From the NCBI GenBank assembly GCA_900556165.1, contig USNP01000001.1, forward strand, positions 1 through 38,690: a stretch of DNA of 38,690 nucleotides. The letters run 5' to 3'. Positions 26,428 through 32,515 of this stretch are shown here, in pieces. This stretch comes from an uncultured bacterium (GTDB lineage Bacteria; Patescibacteriota; Saccharimonadia; Saccharimonadales; Saccharimonadaceae). The notes under the pieces were generated by a model. It was not told the DNA's origin. It searched no databases and saw only the letters and a program-made list of their open reading frames with translations. The position numbers and the translations under genes are program-made. Position 1 is the stretch's first letter, and each line of letters opens with the position of its first letter.

Positions 26428-26455
26428 AGAAAAACCCCGCTTTTTGCGAGGTTAT
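26425..26455 (-). terminator. Terminator of the 72-residue orphan gene
   Basis: Arms AACCCCGC (26433-26440) and GCGAGGTT (26446-26453); on the minus strand the one mismatch is a G-U pair. TTTTTCTTT follows. Confidence 0.8.
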
Positions 26456-26471
26456 ATTTTCACCAAGAAAT

Positions 26472-26690
26472 TTAGTTAAAAAATCTTAGATGTTTATTCT
26501 TGGTTTGCGAAATTTGTGGAGGTTGTGAGCCAGAAAAAGATCGACTATGAAATTCAGCCATTCCAATTTCTCTTCGAAATTGACGATGAAAGAAATCTTC
26601 TCGGCTACTATTATGACTATTATCATTACCTAAATATTCATCTTTTATTGATGGATGTTTAAGTTCCACTTTAGTTTTGCCGTAGATCAT
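26472..26690 (-). CDS. Small orphan protein with its own strong promoter
   Basis: The 72-residue, polar, basic protein (MIYGKTKVELKHPSIKDEY...) has no predicted membrane segment; its C-terminal half is rich in Ser, Gln, Arg and His. No family is recognised. That it is real is supported by a consensus promoter, AGGAG seven bases before the ATG at 26690, and a terminator, all for this one gene. An ATG two codons upstream is too close to the AGGAG. Codon use is less TTCGAA-laden than in the neighbours (one site). Confidence 0.65.
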   Translation of the reverse strand: MIYGKTKVELKHPSIKDEYLGNDNSHNSSREDFFHRQFRREIGMAEFHSRSFSGSQPPQISQTKNKHLRFFN

Positions 26691-26707
26691 TATCATTCTC
26701 CTACGTT

Positions 26708-26742
26708 TAAAGCCCGCCCGGCTGTAATTTTCTCTCTAAGAG
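26708..26742 (-). promoter_or_regulatory. GC-rich leader with 5' hairpin of the 72-residue gene
   Basis: Directly at the expected transcript start the minus strand reads CTCT-TAG-AGAG, a small 5' hairpin; further on, AGCC and GGCT flank a GC-rich loop (26709-26722), unusual in this AT-rich sequence. This could stabilise the mRNA or bind a regulator. Confidence 0.35.
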
Positions 26743-26749
26743 CCTGATT

Positions 26750-26778
26750 ATTTTACCCCTTTACGTAACTTTTGTCAA
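26750..26778 (-). promoter_or_regulatory. Strong promoter of the 72-residue orphan gene
   Basis: TTGACA (26773-26778), a 17-base spacer and TAAAAT (26750-26755) on the minus strand: full consensus -35 and five of six -10 bases. Confidence 0.8.
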
Positions 26779-26785
26779 GATTATT

Positions 26786-27211
26786 CTATTCGCAAATCAA
26801 GCGATAACTTAGTCGCAGTAAGTCTTTCAGATCTTCCACCGGAACTTGACCTTGTCCAATAATCAAATTCCACTCACGCTCGCTCATCAATTTCGAAGGA
26901 ACGACACTTTCCTTTTCACGCAAAATTCTCGCAAGTTGTGCTCCAGTTTTCATCTCGACTTTTAACGGATTCGAACCATCGTGAATAATTGCAAAAATTA
27001 ATTTCGAATCTTCACTTTCTGTAATTTTCGAAAGAATCTTTTCACCGGTTTCACGCTCAAAATCACCAAGTTCGCCGGCTATTTTTTCTTGCCAAATTTC
27101 TGCTAATTTATCAAAATTAACTTCAAAAATTTCAAGTCTATTTTCTTCATCTTTTCGAACTTCTGCAGCATCAAAAGTTAACAAAAAATCTCTAATTTCA
27201 TCTTGATTCAT
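26786..27211 (-). CDS. MmcQ/YjbR-like protein
   Basis: The 141-residue protein matches the general pattern of the YjbR family: a middle strand region (SKLIFAIIHDG), LKVEMKTG at the place of the conserved lysine strand, then MSEREWNLI and the C-terminal helix VPVEDLKDLLRLSYRLI, which resembles the typical ...ELIDxSYxLV ending. YjbR proteins have a CyaY-like fold and are thought to bind DNA; the role is unclear. The N-terminal half is diverged. It starts inside the orn stop (TAATG), so it is coupled to orn. Confidence 0.6.
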   Translation of the reverse strand: MNQDEIRDFLLTFDAAEVRKDEENRLEIFEVNFDKLAEIWQEKIAGELGDFERETGEKILSKITESEDSKLIFAIIHDGSNPLKVEMKTGAQLARILREKESVVPSKLMSEREWNLIIGQGQVPVEDLKDLLRLSYRLICE

Positions 27212-27759
27212 TATTTTTTCACCTTTTTTAAATAAAATTTCAATTCCTCAATCGAGCCACGAATATCATCCAACGCGCGGTGATTTTCAGGTTTTGCAAA
27301 AACTCGCTTGAATTTCTCACTCATCACAACTTTCCACGCCGAAACATCCAACATTCGATAATGCAACATTTTTTCAAGTTTTTTCCATTCCGCACGAATA
27401 AATCGGCGATCTTGGTGGATTGAATTTCCACCCAAAAGGATTCTTTCGCCTTTCGAAAGTTCTTCCGCAAAATTTTCTTCCACAAATTTAATTAGGTCCG
27501 CTTCAACTTCTTGTGAATTTTTCGTAGCACGTGAATTTTGTAATTTTAAAGCATCACACGTTTCGCTAAAAGTATTCCAAAACTCGCCAACCATTCGGCT
27601 TTCGAGTATTTTTTTATTAACTTTAACTGCACTTTCAAAAGTGGCAATTTCATTAAAATCCCAATCGGTTGCAATTGCGGCAACTTCTAAAATCCGGTCC
27701 TTTTGTGGGTCAAGACCAGTCATTTCTAAATCAATCCAAAGAATTTTTGCGTTTTTCAT
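27211..27759 (-). CDS. orn: Oligoribonuclease (DEDDh 3'-5' exonuclease)
   Basis: Orn degrades 2-5 nucleotide RNAs, the last step of RNA turnover. The 182-residue protein shows ExoI LWIDLEMTGLDP (Asp10, Glu12), the ExoII/III region and the C-terminal HRALDDIRGSIEELKFY motif with the catalytic His and Asp. Orn is common in Proteobacteria and Actinobacteria, and here stands in the same neighbourhood as the DHH-like protein that could have been the alternative nanoRNase. ATG at 27759 lies eight bases after TATAAT; no Shine-Dalgarno. Confidence 0.92.
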   Translation of the reverse strand: MKNAKILWIDLEMTGLDPQKDRILEVAAIATDWDFNEIATFESAVKVNKKILESRMVGEFWNTFSETCDALKLQNSRATKNSQEVEADLIKFVEENFAEELSKGERILLGGNSIHQDRRFIRAEWKKLEKMLHYRMLDVSAWKVVMSEKFKRVFAKPENHRALDDIRGSIEELKFYLKKVKK

Positions 27760-27767
27760 CAATTTAA

Positions 27768-27796
27768 ATTATATCATTTTTAAGTTAAAATCGCAA
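27768..27796 (-). promoter_or_regulatory. Promoter of orn, leaderless or nearly so
   Basis: TTGCGA (27791-27796), 17 bases, TATAAT (27768-27773), then eight bases to the orn ATG. The -35 begins only eight bases after the truB stop. Confidence 0.65.
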
Positions 27797-27803
27797 AATT
27801 CGC

Positions 27804-28484
27804 TTAATTCTCAATTCCGAAATCTTCCATTTTTTTAGCGTTCGAAATATCAAAATCGGCAATTTTTGTGCGCCGAAGTTGCGAACAGAACGCGCCGCAA
27901 CCCAAATTTTTACCCAAATCTTCCGCTAGCGAACGAATATAAGTTCCACTTGAAACATGCGCGCGGACTTTCAGTTTCGGAAAATCGTAACTTAAAATTT
28001 CAAAGTCAAAAACTTCAACTGTGCGTTTAGGAATTTCAAAATCTTCGCCCTTTCTCGCCAAAGCGTATGCACGCTTACCATCAATTTTAATTGCGCTAAA
28101 AGCTGGCGGTGTTTGTTCGATTTTACCCAAAAAATTGGTTTTAATCTCTTTTTCAATCTGTTCGAAAGTTGGAACTTCAAAATTCTCACATTTCGAAATC
28201 TCGCCTTCTGGATCACCTGTGCTGGAAATTTGACCAAGTGTAAATTCAGCCTCATAGACTTTATCAAGCTTAGTGAGACTCATTGCATTTTTAGTTTCTT
28301 TACCATATAACAAAACTAAAAGCCCGGTCGCAAAAGGGTCGAGCGTTCCTGTGTGGCCAACTTTTATTTTCTTACCAAACTCATTTTTTAGCACACGGCG
28401 AATTCGCGCAACCACGCCAAAGCTAGTAATTCCAGCGGGCTTATCAATTAAGACTCGCCCGCTATCGTTTTCAAAAAACGCCAT
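27804..28484 (-). CDS. truB: tRNA pseudouridine-55 synthase
   Basis: TruB makes pseudouridine 55 in the T loop of tRNAs. The 226-residue protein shows DKPAGITSF, the catalytic Asp49 in GHTGTLDPFATGLL, PPAFSAIKIDGKRAY and the RSLAEDLG segment. It is shorter than E. coli TruB (314), lacking the C-terminal PUA-type domain. The ATG at 28484 is one base after the stop of the DHH-like gene and has AGGAA upstream; an in-frame start further up lacks support. DHH-truB adjacency is common in bacteria. Confidence 0.94.
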   Translation of the reverse strand: MAFFENDSGRVLIDKPAGITSFGVVARIRRVLKNEFGKKIKVGHTGTLDPFATGLLVLLYGKETKNAMSLTKLDKVYEAEFTLGQISSTGDPEGEISKCENFEVPTFEQIEKEIKTNFLGKIEQTPPAFSAIKIDGKRAYALARKGEDFEIPKRTVEVFDFEILSYDFPKLKVRAHVSSGTYIRSLAEDLGKNLGCGAFCSQLRRTKIADFDISNAKKMEDFGIEN

Positions 28485-28485
28485 T

Positions 28486-30333
28486 TTACATTCCTGGAAT
28501 TCTAAATTGCGACGGATCATTTGGGTAAATTTGATCTGTCATAATTTTATTTCCGCTATTTTCAGCACCAAGCGCTGGCTGTTCGGCTGGATTTGGAACA
28601 AAGTCGAAAGTTGGAACTTCTGGTGGCATCGGCATCGAGTTAAAATCCGGCATAGCTGGTGGCATCGGCACTGCAAAATTGTTTGAATTTTGTGCAGGAA
28701 TTTCGGTTGAATAATTCTGCGCTGAGTTTTCGAAATTTGCTTGCGGAATACTTTGCGTATACTGCTCATTCGAAATTGGCACACTCGATTCATAGTTCGA
28801 AAGTGGCTGAATTGTCGCAGCTTGTGCATATGCATTAGTTTCAGGAATGAAATTCTCATTATTCTGCGATTCTTCGTAAACCGCATTTTGAGTTTTATTA
28901 TGACTCAAAATATAATCGTTGTTTTCAGGATTTGAAACTGCAACCATTTCTTGAGGAGCTTGGCTCGGTGAAAAAGGTTGTGCACCCATCAAGCCGCTAG
29001 CGATTTGCGTGTTTTCGGATGGATGATAATATTCATCGCTATAATTTTGAGTCGGCTGAGCATCCACCGCCGAAATTTCGGCAATTTGTTGCGGCTGAGT
29101 TTCTAGCTGAACTTCCGGCTGAACTGGCTGTTCGAAAACTGGCTCAGCTTGAATTTCTGCTTGCTGAGGTTGTTCTTCAAAAGTTGGAACTGAAATTTCA
29201 ACTTGTTGTGCTGGTTCGAAAGTTTGTTCGGGAGCTGGAGTTTCAGCAATCTTATCAGTTAAATTCTCAAAAACTTCGTCAAGCTGATTTTCTTGATTTT
29301 GCTCAGTTTCTTCTTTAAGATCTTCGAAAGCATTTTGTGGCGCGTTAATATTATTTAGTGCGTTTAAAGAATTCTCAAGCTCATCTTCCACTTGCGGATT
29401 TTCGCTATTTTCGGTTTGTGTATTTTCGGAAAGTTTAGCTTCTTCATGCGCGATCACAAATGCTCCGTCACGTTTCTGCTCGGTTTTCGAAGCTGGAATT
29501 TCTTCTTTTTCGTTCGAAATTTCTTCCAAAGCTTCTTCCATTTTTGCATTTTTCTGAACCGCAAATTCGCCGGCTTTCTCTTCAGCTTCACGGATTTTTG
29601 AAACCACAAGTTGTTGATCTGCACCAGATGAAATAAGTTTTGCGGCAAGGCTCATAACTTCTGCCGTAGCTTTCGAATTCGAGAAACGATCAGTTTCGGC
29701 CACAATTCCAGTCAAGAGAGATGTTGCGACTGATTGAATAAGATTTTTCTTGCCAAGGGATTCAATAATTTGGACAGAAAGCTCACTTAAAGAACTGGCA
29801 TTTTCGGCGTGCCAGTGTGTTCCATTAAGATTTGTTTGGTTTTCGCCCACAGTTAAAATTCCAACCGAGGCATCATGGAAAATTCGCCCGTGCGCCGCCA
29901 AAGCACCATCGAGTCGATCTTGACTTTCAACATTTAGCGCTAAAACAAAATCAATGTTAAAATCGCCTTGTTCGAATTCGAGATCTTTTTCTGAAATTAC
30001 TGAACGATACGGTGTGATGAAAATTTTAACATGATCGCCAACAAGTTTGTAACGAAGGTGGTCTGCTTTTTCTTTATTTAGAGCAATAATAAAATCGCGC
30101 AAAGAATCAACCGAATTTTCGAAAGTTTTTTCTGGACGCAAAAAAGTTAGTGCGTCAGGCATTTTTCCACTCGCAACCGCTGTTGCGTGCTTGCCAGAAT
30201 TATTTATTGCGAGCGTCAAAGCCAAGGCCGACGAAAGCTCATCAACACTTGGATTGTCGTTCACCGCAATCAAAATGCTTTCTGATTCTTTCAACTTTGC
30301 GATAATTTGCTCTTGAGCATTATTTTTTGACAT
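28486..30333 (-). CDS. Degenerate DHH-family phosphoesterase-like protein with a long disordered tail
   Basis: Residues about 1-260 match the NrnA/RecJ-like DHH fold in order and spacing: ILIAVNDNPSVDELSSALAL, LALNVESQDRLDG, a helix-rich DHHA1-like part and AETDRFSNSKAT. Key residues are missing: the PDGD motif reads PSVDE, the second Asp is Asn134, and DHH reads FHD (152-154). The remaining about 345 residues are low complexity, rich in Gln, Glu, Asn, Pro and Ala. It probably is a non-catalytic relative with a scaffold or binding role; the genomic place next to truB is that of nrnA. It has a strong promoter of its own. Confidence 0.7.
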   Translation of the reverse strand: MSKNNAQEQIIAKLKESESILIAVNDNPSVDELSSALALTLAINNSGKHATAVASGKMPDALTFLRPEKTFENSVDSLRDFIIALNKEKADHLRYKLVGDHVKIFITPYRSVISEKDLEFEQGDFNIDFVLALNVESQDRLDGALAAHGRIFHDASVGILTVGENQTNLNGTHWHAENASSLSELSVQIIESLGKKNLIQSVATSLLTGIVAETDRFSNSKATAEVMSLAAKLISSGADQQLVVSKIREAEEKAGEFAVQKNAKMEEALEEISNEKEEIPASKTEQKRDGAFVIAHEEAKLSENTQTENSENPQVEDELENSLNALNNINAPQNAFEDLKEETEQNQENQLDEVFENLTDKIAETPAPEQTFEPAQQVEISVPTFEEQPQQAEIQAEPVFEQPVQPEVQLETQPQQIAEISAVDAQPTQNYSDEYYHPSENTQIASGLMGAQPFSPSQAPQEMVAVSNPENNDYILSHNKTQNAVYEESQNNENFIPETNAYAQAATIQPLSNYESSVPISNEQYTQSIPQANFENSAQNYSTEIPAQNSNNFAVPMPPAMPDFNSMPMPPEVPTFDFVPNPAEQPALGAENSGNKIMTDQIYPNDPSQFRIPGM

Positions 30334-30374
30334 TTATTGAATCCTATATGTTTATTTTGACATTTTATAGATCT

Positions 30375-30403
30375 ATATTAGCATAATCACAATGAAATGT
30401 CAA
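30375..30403 (-). promoter_or_regulatory. Promoter of the DHH-like-truB operon
   Basis: TTGACA (30398-30403), 17 bases, TAATAT (30375-30380) on the minus strand; a leader of about 35 bases with AGGA leads to the ATG at 30333. Confidence 0.75.
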
Positions 30404-30420
30404 TAGATTATTCGAAATAC

Positions 30421-30449
30421 TTGCTTTTTCTTTCAAAATAATGTATAAT
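30421..30449 (+). promoter_or_regulatory. Promoter of rpsT
   Basis: TTGCTT (30421-30426), 17 bases, TATAAT (30444-30449). The -35 TTGCTT is the same as in the rpsF promoter, so the two ribosomal operons may be tuned alike. Confidence 0.75.
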
Positions 30450-30490
30450 CGATGTTGAATTGTAAATAACAACCTAAAAGAAGGAATTAA

Positions 30491-30745
30491 ATGCCAATTA
30501 TTAAATCTGCTGTAAAGCGAATGCGACAAACCGCAAAACGACGCGAACGCAACGTTGGAATTAAAAAAGATATCAAAGGTGCTGTAAAATCTTTTGTTGC
30601 TGAACCAAGCGCAAAAAGCCTTTCAAAAGCACAAAGTGAGCTTGACAAAGCCGTTAAAAAAGGTCTTATCAAGAAAAACACAGCTGCTCGCCGTAAAGCC
30701 GCTCTTGCTGCTGCTGCAAAAAAAGCTGGCGTAAAACTTGCTTAA
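30491..30745 (+). CDS. rpsT: 30S ribosomal protein S20
   Basis: The 84-residue, very basic helical protein has the S20 pattern (AVKRMRQTAKRRERN, KKGLIKKNTAARRKAALAAAAKKA). It binds the 5' domain of 16S rRNA. It is a single-gene unit with AAGGA before the ATG and a terminator behind. No TTCGAA site lies within it. Confidence 0.94.
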   Translation: MPIIKSAVKRMRQTAKRRERNVGIKKDIKGAVKSFVAEPSAKSLSKAQSELDKAVKKGLIKKNTAARRKAALAAAAKKAGVKLA

Positions 30746-30756
30746 TTCAATAAAAT

Positions 30757-30788
30757 AAAAATCGCTCTATCTTGGGCGGTTTTTTTGT
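30757..30788 (+). terminator. Terminator of rpsT
   Basis: Arms ATCGCTC (30761-30767) and GGGCGGT (30774-30780) with G-U pairs, followed by seven T. The 3' half is repeated after the next gene (31526-31537). Confidence 0.8.
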
Positions 30789-30805
30789 TTTTCCTTTTTC
30801 GAAAC

Positions 30806-30834
30806 TTGACAATTCTACTTAAAAATATTATAAT
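30806..30834 (+). promoter_or_regulatory. Perfect-consensus sigma-70 promoter of the 204-residue gene
   Basis: TTGACA (30806-30811), exactly 17 bases, TATAAT (30829-30834). This is the only fully consensus promoter type in the window, and it occurs twice. Confidence 0.88.
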
Positions 30835-30842
30835 TTAAAAGA

Positions 30843-30859
30843 TTTACCTTTTTGGTAAA
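30843..30859 (+). promoter_or_regulatory. 5'-terminal mRNA hairpin, copy A
   Basis: TTTACC (30843-30848) and GGTAAA (30854-30859) pair around a T5 loop. It begins about where transcription should start, so the mRNA would begin with a hairpin, which often protects a 5' end. Confidence 0.55.
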
Positions 30860-30886
30860 AATAGCACCTTTTAGGAGGATTCAGTT

Positions 30887-31501
30887 ATGATTATAACTAA
30901 TGATTCTGTTTTTCTTTTTGAATCCGAAGATGCTCGGACGCTTTTCGAAAGTATTTATGGTAAAAATTGGCAAGAAAAAGTACTCGGAAAACAACATTTT
31001 CGTCTTAAAGATGATACTTTTCTTTCAATTTATCCTGATGGATTAAAACCGAAAAGCATCAGAGAGCATTTCGCAAGTTTTATGCTTGGTTTTATTTTTC
31101 TAAATGGAGTTGATCAAAATCGCAACGACACAATTGAAACTTCTTCAACAATGCTTGGACTAGTCACACAAACCTGTCTCGCGATGAGTGAAATACTGAA
31201 ACTTCCGCTGGCACTTTTCTTCGAAGATATTGATGAAATTGAGTTGGGCAATCAACTCAACGATGGAGATTTTGAAAAGATTGAAAACCCGAAAGGAATT
31301 ACTTTAGTGATTCGCGATAATTGGGTTGAAACTGGTCTAAATACTATGGATGAGTTTCTTCGAAATGGTTGGGTTTTTCTTGAAAAGTTTGATCCAACTT
31401 TGATTGGCGAAGAGCCAATCGAGGAACAAAATGATTTTATCCTTAAACCAACAAGTCTTTTTCTTCATTCATTGAATCTTTTTAAAATTGAAGAATTTTA
31501 G
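30887..31501 (+). CDS. 204-residue accessory protein of unknown function
   Basis: The protein is acidic, mixed alpha/beta by its pattern, without a signal peptide or membrane segment, so probably cytoplasmic. I recognise no family or motif. The N-terminus MIITNDSVFLFESEDARTLFE is shared with the truncated ORF at 31634. AGGAGG lies eight bases before the ATG. It has a perfect promoter and a strong terminator, so high expression as a single-gene unit is expected. Three TTCGAA sites lie in it. Confidence 0.75.
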   Translation: MIITNDSVFLFESEDARTLFESIYGKNWQEKVLGKQHFRLKDDTFLSIYPDGLKPKSIREHFASFMLGFIFLNGVDQNRNDTIETSSTMLGLVTQTCLAMSEILKLPLALFFEDIDEIELGNQLNDGDFEKIENPKGITLVIRDNWVETGLNTMDEFLRNGWVFLEKFDPTLIGEEPIEEQNDFILKPTSLFLHSLNLFKIEEF

Positions 31502-31510
31502 CCCTCTAAT

Positions 31511-31540
31511 AAAAACCGCTCAATTGGGCGGTTTTTTATT
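31511..31540 (+). terminator. Terminator of the 204-residue gene
   Basis: Arms ACCGCTC (31515-31521) and GGGCGGT (31526-31532) with an AATT loop, followed by six T. Confidence 0.9.
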
Positions 31541-31556
31541 TTTCTTTTTCAAAAAC

Positions 31557-31585
31557 TTGACAATTCTACTTAAAAATGCTATAAT
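31557..31585 (+). promoter_or_regulatory. Perfect-consensus promoter of the paralogous pair
   Basis: TTGACA (31557-31562), 17 bases, TATAAT (31580-31585); only two spacer bases differ from copy A. Confidence 0.88.
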
Positions 31586-31593
31586 TTAAAAGA

Positions 31594-31609
31594 TTTACCT
31601 TTTGGTAAA
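31594..31609 (+). promoter_or_regulatory. 5'-terminal mRNA hairpin, copy B
   Basis: TTTACC (31594-31599) and GGTAAA (31604-31609) around a T4 loop, starting about eight bases after the -10 box as in copy A. Confidence 0.55.
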
Positions 31610-31633
31610 AATAGAACATTTGGAGGAACGGTT

Positions 31634-31735
31634 ATGCTTATAACTGATAAATTTGTTTTTCACCTTGAGAGCGAAGATATTACTCTAACTCTCAAAGAAC
31701 CAGCTTCAATTCGTATGTGTGTAGGTAGGGGGTAA
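31634..31735 (+). pseudogene. Truncated paralogue of the 204-residue gene, now a 33-codon leader ORF
   Basis: The ORF starts with MLITDKFVFHLESED, related to the start of the 204-residue protein, then leaves that homology and stops after 33 codons, five bases before the next ATG. It has a good Shine-Dalgarno site (GGAGGA). It may be a simple relic, or it may still be translated and couple translation to the next gene, whose AGGTAGGGGG site lies inside its last codons. Confidence 0.6.
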
Positions 31736-31739
31736 AATT

Positions 31740-32078
31740 ATGTCATTGTCATTAAAAGAACGACTAGCCGAAGAAAAAAAATCTGCTTTAACCTATGAAA
31801 ATATTGCCAAGCAAGTTGAAGGCATCCTTGTCGAGGCCGCCAAGGATGGTAGATCAAGCGTGCTCATCTACCTTGACAATGAGAATGATTGCAAAACCCA
31901 ATTTGTGCGTCGTTTCCTAACCAAGGAAGGAATCGACTTCAAAAAGTCGTACAACTCGTATCAAACAACTCAATTACCTTATATCGATACACATATGGGT
32001 GGTTATGAGGGTGTTGAACCTAATAAACCAGTCGCTGTAACTAAATATCGATTCGAAGGTATCCGTGTATTTTTGTGA
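31740..32078 (+). CDS. 112-residue accessory protein, first of a paralogous pair
   Basis: The protein begins with an amphipathic, charged helix (about 1-35), then SSVLIYL, a second helix with FLTKEGIDFKKSY, and ends in FEGIRVFL. It is a paralogue of the next gene by the shared order AAKDGRSSV/AAKSGESSV, FLTKEGIDFKK/FLENEDIKFKK, YIDTHM/YLDPHM and the common C-terminus. No known family or catalytic motif is seen; a small alpha/beta fold is likely. It ends in TGA, which argues for the standard code. It is driven by the perfect promoter at 31557. Confidence 0.72.
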   Translation: MSLSLKERLAEEKKSALTYENIAKQVEGILVEAAKDGRSSVLIYLDNENDCKTQFVRRFLTKEGIDFKKSYNSYQTTQLPYIDTHMGGYEGVEPNKPVAVTKYRFEGIRVFL

Positions 32079-32092
32079 AGGGAGAGTGAATT

Positions 32093-32443
32093 ATGTCATT
32101 TAAAGACCAACTCGAAGTGACCGTACAAGAAGGGCGCGATTGCAACGCTATTACAGCTAAAGTCAAAGAAACTTTACTAGCCGCTGCAAAAAGTGGCGAA
32201 TCTAGTGTTTTCCTACCACTGACAGATGAGTACGGTTACAAGGTACATGTCATTGAACATTTCCTTGAAAATGAAGACATCAAATTCAAAAAGATTTATG
32301 ATTCGCGTAAGGTTGAGAAGACAAATTATCTCGACCCACATATGGCCTTTTACCAAGAAGCACTTGCTCGAAATGGTGGTAAAACTACTTATGTCTACAT
32401 AGATACAGAGTATACCTTTAAGGGTATTCGTGTATTTCTTTAG
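32093..32443 (+). CDS. 116-residue accessory protein, second of the paralogous pair
   Basis: It has the same layout as the 112-residue protein: N-terminal charged helix, SSVFLPL strand, helix, YLDPHM, and the ending FKGIRVFL. The gene lies 14 bases after its paralogue with GGGAGAG upstream, so both are made from one mRNA and could form a heteromer. The function is unknown. A terminator follows. Confidence 0.72.
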   Translation: MSFKDQLEVTVQEGRDCNAITAKVKETLLAAAKSGESSVFLPLTDEYGYKVHVIEHFLENEDIKFKKIYDSRKVEKTNYLDPHMAFYQEALARNGGKTTYVYIDTEYTFKGIRVFL

Positions 32444-32453
32444 AAAGGTCATT

Positions 32454-32496
32454 AAAAAAACAAAACCCGCAGAAATTTGCGGGTTATTTTATTTCT
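32454..32496. terminator. Bidirectional terminator between the accessory pair and tsaD
   Basis: Arms ACCCGC (32465-32470) and GCGGGT (32479-32484). On the minus strand, the side of tsaD, a long T run follows; on the plus strand the tract is ATTTTATTTC. Confidence 0.8.
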
Positions 32497-32515
32497 AACA
32501 TTTTTTGAAAATTAT

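Larger units (their letters stand above)
30774..30940 (+). repeat. Copy A of a duplicated terminator-promoter-leader-gene-start unit
   Basis: From the GGGCGGT terminator arm through the promoter, 5' hairpin, Shine-Dalgarno site and the first about 16 codons, this stretch is closely matched about 751 bases later. Identity is nearly complete across the promoter and weaker in the coding part (VFLFESED versus VFHLESED). Confidence 0.85.
31526..31681 (+). repeat. Copy B of the duplicated terminator-promoter-leader-gene-start unit
   Basis: Matches copy A (30774-30940), offset about 751 bases. The promoter boxes and hairpin stem are conserved, while the loop (four instead of five T) and the Shine-Dalgarno flank differ. 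Confidence 0.85.

Noticed and set aside
28273..28686. Plus-strand frame of 137 codons across the truB/DHH junction
   Set aside because: Antisense to two well-supported genes, with repeated Trp/His codons reflecting the complement of a Pro/Met-rich tail.
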